In this document: positions 42,481 through 46,220 of the stretch, piece by piece
Position numbering within the stretch: position 1 is the first letter of the stretch
Layout of the letters: every line of letters begins with the position of its first letter
Assembly: GCF_011039175.1 (NCBI RefSeq)
Contig: NZ_JAAKEN010000022.1
Span: 1 to 46,220, forward strand
Reading direction: 5' to 3'
Origin: Slackia sp. ZJ119
GTDB lineage: Bacteria > Actinomycetota > Coriobacteriia > Coriobacteriales > Eggerthellaceae
DNA: 46,220 nt
Translations under genes and position numbers: made by a program
Notes under the pieces: model-generated
What the model was told of the DNA's origin: nothing
What the model saw: the letters and a program-made list of their open reading frames with translations, nothing else
Databases searched by the model: none

Positions 42481-43971
42481 TTACGCCAGGTTCGGCTCCT
42501 GGTCAAGCCAGTCTTCTTTGACGCTGCGCGGGGCCATGGATTCTTCGGTGCCGGCAGCCTTCAGGCGGGCGAAGTAGTCGTTCGTTTCCTTCACGACCAC
42601 GCCCGACAGCGCCACCAGCGCGATGATGTTCGGCAGCGCCATGAGGCCGTTGAAGATGTCGGCGATGGTCCACACGGCCGCGACGGTCATGTAGGGGCCG
42701 ATGAACACGGCAGCGATGTAGAGCCAGCGGTACGTCTTCACCGCGCCTTGCGAGCCGTTGCTGAAATACTCCAGGCAGCGCTCGCCGTAGTAGTCCCAGC
42801 CGAGGATGGTCGTGAAGCCGAACAGCACCAGGCACACCATCAGGATGAACGCCACCATTCCCGCCGGCAGGAAGGGAAGGCCCGCTTGGAAGGCCGCCGT
42901 GGTGACGGCCGCCCCTTCAAGCCCTTCGATCTGATAGGCGCCGGTCATGACGAGCGCGAGGCCGGTCATGGAGCACACGATGATGGTGTCGAGAAACGTG
43001 CCGGTCATAGACACGAGGCCTTGGCGCACCGGCTCTTTCGTCTGGGCGGCCGCAGCGGCGATGGGGGCGGATCCCAGGCCGGCTTCGTTGGAGAAGATGC
43101 CGCGTGCGATGCCCATTTGCATGGCGATCAGGATGGCGCCGAGCATGCCGCCGCCGAAGGCTCGCAGGCCGAACGCGCCTTCAAAGATGGCGACGAACGC
43201 GCCGGGGATCTTGTCGATGTTCGTCAGCAGCAAAACAATCGAAAAGCCCACGTAGATGACGACCATGGCAGGAATGACGCGCTCGGACACCTTCGCGATG
43301 CGCTTTAGTCCGCCGATGACCACCAGCCCCACGAGCACGGCCAGCACCAGCGACGAGATGACCGTGACGATCGAGTAATCCATGCCCAGGATGCTGACGC
43401 TCATGGCCGTGTTGGGGTCGAAAAAGCCCTTGACGGCGCCGGTGATGGAGTTGACCTGCGTAAACGTGCCGATGCCGAACAGGCCGACGCACATGCCGAA
43501 AAAGGCGAACATCTTCGCGAGCCAGCGCCATTGCGGACCCATGCCGCGCTCGATGTAGTAGAACGGGCCGCCGAGCACGTGCCCGTCTTTGCCGACGCTG
43601 CGGAATTTGACGGCCAGCAGGCCTTCGGCGTATTTTGTGGCCATTCCGAACAGCGCGGCGAGCCACATCCAGAACATGGCGCCCGGGCCGCCCGCCACGA
43701 TGGCCGTGCCGACGCCGACGATGTTGCCGGTGCCGATGGTGGCCGACAGCGCCGTGCACAACGCGCCGAAGCTGGTCACTTCGCCGGTGCCGTCTTTCTC
43801 GTTGCGCACCATGTAGCGCAACGCCTGTCCCAGATGGCGGAACTGCAGGCCGCGCAGGCGCACCGTCAGCAGGATGCCGCCGAACAAGATGAGCACCATG
43901 AGGGGAACGCCCCAGATGAAGCCGTCGATTGCGACGAGAATCTCGTCGGCGGTCGCAAAGAACTCTTCCAT
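42481..43971 (-). CDS. Sodium:alanine/glycine symporter (AgcS family)
   Basis: The 496-residue integral membrane protein imports alanine or glycine with sodium. Family features are WGVPLMVLILFGGILLTVRL, ALCTALSATIGTGNIVGVGT (near 68-88), GGPGAMFWMWLAALFGMATK, GGPFYYIERGMG, and FSNEAGLGSAPIAAAAAQT. About ten or eleven helices are visible. The start is ATG 43971 with AAGGAGAAGGAAG upstream; an open frame continues further 5' but crosses the riboswitch. A glycine riboswitch at 44105-44190 lies in its leader, indicating glycine as a likely substrate. It converges with the shikimate-kinase-like gene. Confidence 0.95.
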   Translation of the reverse strand: MEEFFATADEILVAIDGFIWGVPLMVLILFGGILLTVRLRGLQFRHLGQALRYMVRNEKDGTGEVTSFGALCTALSATIGTGNIVGVGTAIVAGGPGAMFWMWLAALFGMATKYAEGLLAVKFRSVGKDGHVLGGPFYYIERGMGPQWRWLAKMFAFFGMCVGLFGIGTFTQVNSITGAVKGFFDPNTAMSVSILGMDYSIVTVISSLVLAVLVGLVVIGGLKRIAKVSERVIPAMVVIYVGFSIVLLLTNIDKIPGAFVAIFEGAFGLRAFGGGMLGAILIAMQMGIARGIFSNEAGLGSAPIAAAAAQTKEPVRQGLVSMTGTFLDTIIVCSMTGLALVMTGAYQIEGLEGAAVTTAAFQAGLPFLPAGMVAFILMVCLVLFGFTTILGWDYYGERCLEYFSNGSQGAVKTYRWLYIAAVFIGPYMTVAAVWTIADIFNGLMALPNIIALVALSGVVVKETNDYFARLKAAGTEESMAPRSVKEDWLDQEPNLA

Positions 43972-44104
43972 GTCTTCCTTCTCCTTCGTCGTGTCGTGAC
44001 GCGTGGGACGCACGACGACGAAAAGGGGAGAAGCCAAGGGAGACGGGACGCGGGCGAAAAGGCGCGAAGGCCGATTTGCTCGTGCGCGAGCCGTTGCGAG
44101 ACGG

Positions 44105-44190
44105 CTCTGCTCTGTCCTTTTGCCTGAGAGTTTCAGCGGCTTCTTGCCGCCTTGCCCCTTCGGCACCTGCGCGGGCAGGATTCTCCAGAG
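44105..44190 (-). ncRNA. Glycine riboswitch (single aptamer)
   Basis: The minus strand reads GGAGAATCCTG, then GTGCCGAAGGGGCAA, GGCGGCAAGAAGCCGC, CTGAAACTCTCAGGC and AAAAGGACAGAG, the conserved core of the glycine aptamer. Only one aptamer is seen; no second CTGAAACTCTCAGG-like core occurs on either side. Downstream, GAGCCGT/ACGGCTC forms a stem directly after the aptamer, and CGTCGTCGTG can pair with CACGACACGACG next to the ribosome binding site, so control is probably at translation. No T-tract terminator is visible. Confidence 0.93.
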
Positions 44191-44271
44191 GCCCCTTCCG
44201 TGTCCTGTTTTGCCGGGCGTGCCGAGCGATCCAGGACCTATCATCGGGGTGCGCTGTGCATTATGGCGCTC

Positions 44272-44299
44272 ATTGTAGCGCTGGTTTGCGCGTTTGCAA
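44272..44299 (-). promoter_or_regulatory. Promoter of the glycine riboswitch/agcS transcript
   Basis: On the minus strand TTGCAA (44294-44299) and TACAAT (44272-44277) are 16 bp apart. The transcript would begin about 75 nt before the aptamer core. Confidence 0.6.
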
Positions 44300-44378
44300 G
44301 GCTCAATACGTGCAAATTTTCGCCAATGCCGCGAGTACGGCCCGTGCGGCGCTGGCGTGCAGGTTGTCGGGCGCCGTT

Positions 44379-44387
44379 TGTTATAAT
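44379..44387 (+). promoter_or_regulatory. Extended -10 upstream of rlmH
   Basis: TGTTATAAT is a near-perfect extended -10. It would give a leader of about 185 nt for rlmH that contains a 10-bp inverted repeat at 44532-44559. Confidence 0.5.
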
Positions 44388-44531
44388 CCGTCGCAGCGAG
44401 AAGGCTGTCGTGGCGTTTTGGCCGATGAGACGCGTCTGACGTGGGACAACGCTTCTTAGACGCGGCTTTTGCTTCGCGGGCGTTTCTGGCTGCGGCGCCG
44501 TTGGCTGTGTCGCAGCTGCAAGAAATATTAC

Positions 44532-44559
44532 ATAAGCAAACTATAAGCTGTTTGCTTAT
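44532..44559 (+). other. Inverted repeat in the rlmH leader
   Basis: ATAAGCAAAC and GTTTGCTTAT are perfectly complementary around 8 nt and lie just before the rlmH ribosome binding site AAAGGAAGGG. It could be an operator or an mRNA hairpin limiting ribosome access. Confidence 0.5.
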
Positions 44560-44578
44560 AAAAGGAAGGGCGTGCGTC

Positions 44579-45058
44579 ATGCGATTCACCGTTGTCGCCG
44601 TGGGAAAGCTGAAAGAGCGCTTCTGGACCGAGGCGTGCGCGGAATACTTGAAGCGGCTGCAACCGTATGGCCGCACCGACGTGCGCGAGATCCCTGACGT
44701 CGACCCCCGCCGCGTCGGGGGCGAGGCTGCAGCGTGCGAACGCGAGGGGGAGGCGATTCTGACCGCGCTCGACGGGCTGCCGGCGCAGACGCGCGTGGTG
44801 CTGCTGGCCATCGACGGCAAGGAGCGATCGAGTGTCGGCTTCTCAAAACACCTTGATGACCTGGCCTTGCAGGGGACAAGCGACGTGGCGTTCGTCATCG
44901 GCGGTTCGACGGGCGCAAGCTCGCAGGTTCGCGCCCGCGCCGACGAGACGCTGTCGTTCGGTCCCATCACGCTGCCGCACAACCTCGCCCGCGTCGTGCT
45001 GCTCGAACAGCTCTACCGGGCCCAGCGCATCTCGCGCGGCGAGCCTTACCACAAGTGA
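44579..45058 (+). CDS. rlmH: 23S rRNA (pseudouridine-N3) methyltransferase RlmH
   Basis: RlmH methylates pseudouridine 1915 in helix 69 of 23S rRNA. The 159-residue product has the family's exact length and ends RAQRISRGEPYHK. It is a SPOUT-fold enzyme: VGKLKERFWTEACAEYLKRL at the start, LLAIDGKERSS, FVIGGSTGASSQVRARAD and LPHNLARVVLLEQLYRA. ATG 44579 has AAAGGAAGGG upstream; an in-frame GTG at 44441 would add 46 non-conserved residues. Confidence 0.95.
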   Translation: MRFTVVAVGKLKERFWTEACAEYLKRLQPYGRTDVREIPDVDPRRVGGEAAACEREGEAILTALDGLPAQTRVVLLAIDGKERSSVGFSKHLDDLALQGTSDVAFVIGGSTGASSQVRARADETLSFGPITLPHNLARVVLLEQLYRAQRISRGEPYHK

Positions 45059-45119
45059 GGGCCTGTTTGCTGCCGTCGGGCCGAGGCGAAGTTGACCGAT
45101 TTGGTCACCGTAAGCGCCA

Positions 45120-45255
45120 ACCGGCAGGCCCCGCCCGCTGCCGTGAAACTGATGTTGCAGGTCAACGTAGAGGCTCCGCGAGCGCAGGCTCGGGTCCGGG
45201 TTGCGACGCCGCGCCGGTGCATTCGCCCGCGTCTGCACCGGCAGGCCCCGCCCGC
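45120..45255 (+). repeat. 19-bp direct repeats flanking a hairpin
   Basis: ACCGGCAGGCCCCGCCCGC occurs at 45120-45138 and 45237-45255. The second copy overlaps a hairpin, GCCGGTGCA with TGCACCGGC (about 45213-45242). The gap 45059-45358 holds no gene; this is its only clear structure. Confidence 0.6.
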
Positions 45256-45358
45256 CCCTTCGGTTTCTCGGCGAACAAGTGCATGACGATTGCGTGTGAG
45301 CGCCGTCGGGCGGGTAGAATGGTCCTTCAATATGCGACAAGAGTGAAAGGTGCGCCCC

Positions 45359-46219
45359 ATGCGCTTTGTTTCGTGGAACGTCAACGGCTTGCGGGCCGTG
45401 CAAAAGAAGGGGTTCGAAGACATCGTGAGCCAGCTCGGCGCCGACGTGATCGCGCTGCAGGAGACGAAGCTGCAGGCGGGGCAGGCGACCGTCGATCTGC
45501 CGGAATACCGCGAGTATTGGAGCTACGCGGAAAAAAAGGGCTATTCGGGCACGGCGGTGTTCTCGCGCGAAGAGCCGCTGCAGGTGCTGCACGGGCTGGG
45601 CAACGACTATCTTGACACGGAAGGCCGCGTGACGGCGCTGGAGTTTCCGAAGCTTTGGCTTGTGGACGTGTACACGCCGAACTCGCAGGACCAGTTGGCG
45701 CGGATTGCGCACCGCCTGGAATGGGACGAGGCGTTCCGCGACTTCTGCAAAGGGTTGGAAATCGGCGTTTTGCCTGGTAACGTGCCGTTCGAGAAGCCGG
45801 CACCGGGCGAGGGGCACCCGGACGTTGCCGCGCTGCCGCGCACGGAGGGCGGCCCTGCGTGCGACCCGAAGCCGGTGGTGATGTGCGGCGACTTCAACGT
45901 GGCGCATCAAGAGATCGACCTGAAGAACCCCAAGCCAAACGTGGGCAATCCCGGGTTTTCGGCCGAAGAGCGCGACAGCTTCCAAGCGCTGCTCGACGCG
46001 GGGTTCGTCGACACGTTCCGCAGCCTGCACCCGGACGTGACGGGCGCCTACACGTGGTGGAGCTACCGGTTCAAGGCGCGGCAGAACAACGCGGGGTGGC
46101 GCATCGACTATTTCCTGGTCAGCGAGGCGCTGCGCGACCGCGTGACGAGCGCGTGCATCTACGACGAGGTGATGGGCAGCGACCATTGTCCCGTCGCCCT
46201 CGAGCTTGACCTGGACTGA
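45359..46219 (+). CDS. xth: Exodeoxyribonuclease III
   Basis: Exonuclease III is an AP endonuclease and 3'-5' exonuclease of base-excision repair. The 286-residue product has the catalytic set of the family: SWNVNGLRA (residues 5-13), LQETKL with the metal-binding Glu, VYTPNSQ, MCGDFNVAHQEIDL, and GSDHCPVALEL near the end; WRIDYFLVS precedes the last. An insert of about 30 Pro/Gly-rich residues lies before GDFNVAH, making it longer than the usual 250-260. ATG 45359 has AAAGG 8 nt upstream; a GTG at 45350 is less likely. The stop codon is the last triplet of the window. Confidence 0.93.
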   Translation: MRFVSWNVNGLRAVQKKGFEDIVSQLGADVIALQETKLQAGQATVDLPEYREYWSYAEKKGYSGTAVFSREEPLQVLHGLGNDYLDTEGRVTALEFPKLWLVDVYTPNSQDQLARIAHRLEWDEAFRDFCKGLEIGVLPGNVPFEKPAPGEGHPDVAALPRTEGGPACDPKPVVMCGDFNVAHQEIDLKNPKPNVGNPGFSAEERDSFQALLDAGFVDTFRSLHPDVTGAYTWWSYRFKARQNNAGWRIDYFLVSEALRDRVTSACIYDEVMGSDHCPVALELDLD

Positions 46220-46220
46220 G

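Noticed and set aside
44190-44280. Second glycine aptamer
   Set aside because: No CTGAAACTCTCAGG-type core or GCCGAAGGGGCAA-like segment appears 5' of the first aptamer.

Overview
The window is a high-G+C bacterial chromosome segment centred on the replication origin. Gene content (gyrA, gyrB, recF, dnaN, dnaA, rpmH, rnpA, yidD, yidC, jag/khpB, rsmG, parA, parB), four parS sites of the TGTTTCACGTGAAACA type, frequent GTG starts and a GHKL-ATPase gene directly before dnaA suggest an actinobacterium of class Coriobacteriia, probably Eggerthellaceae. That assignment is inference; no database search was possible.

Layout. (1) 1-1268: tRNA-Ala and tRNA-Ile on the minus strand with promoter, internal hairpin and terminator, then a bifunctional-nuclease-domain gene. 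(2) 1269-1940: no gene, but an AT-rich inverted-repeat element and a 33-nt tandem repeat. (3) 1941-9244, minus strand: gyrA, gyrB, recF, dnaN, reading away from the origin. (4) 9245-9918: a 107-bp hairpin element and an oriC-like cluster of TTTTCCACA boxes. (5) 9919-12715, plus strand: GHKL ATPase/HTH protein and dnaA, followed at 12944-12998 by DnaA-box-like sites beside an AT-rich tract that looks like an unwinding region. (6) 13249-18980: rpmH-rnpA-yidD-yidC-jag-rsmG, a 960-bp non-coding block of repeats and hairpins, then parA-parB. (7) 19068-23928: GGDEF protein, rlmN, ddl and a membrane protein. (8) 24051-32012: a DEDDh exonuclease-DinG helicase fusion and two cell-envelope-type proteins, one a degenerate M28-peptidase-like protein split by a huge disordered insert. 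(9) 32150-33859: small zinc-ribbon protein and citrate synthase. (10) 33860-35494: gene-free repeat zone ending in tRNA-Ser(UGA). (11) 35540-37579: tadA, ispE and a membrane protein. (12) 37582-38106: second repeat array and tRNA-Ser(GCU). (13) 38177-46219: DUF2207 membrane protein, DMT transporter, shikimate-kinase-like protein, an AgcS symporter under a glycine riboswitch, rlmH and exonuclease III.

The genes nearest the origin cover initiation (dnaA, dnaN), supercoiling (gyrAB), repair (recF), segregation (parAB plus parS) and membrane insertion/RNA processing (rnpA, yidD, yidC, jag). The parS sites lie in the gyrB leader, in a terminator-like palindrome after yidC, inside the dinG-like gene and over the -35 region of the shikimate-kinase-like gene, so partition sites and expression signals are interleaved.

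The most unusual content is non-coding. Two tandem arrays with a period of 182-185 bp lie directly downstream of the two tRNA-Ser genes. Each unit repeats the tRNA 3' end and joins it to a ~115-bp hairpin-rich body bounded by inverted T-arm sequences. Copies differ by paired, compensatory base changes, so the fold appears to be conserved. A remnant lies 3' of tRNA-Ala. A separate 107-bp element with 21-bp perfect terminal inverted repeats, also with compensatory changes, occurs beside oriC and just before parA.
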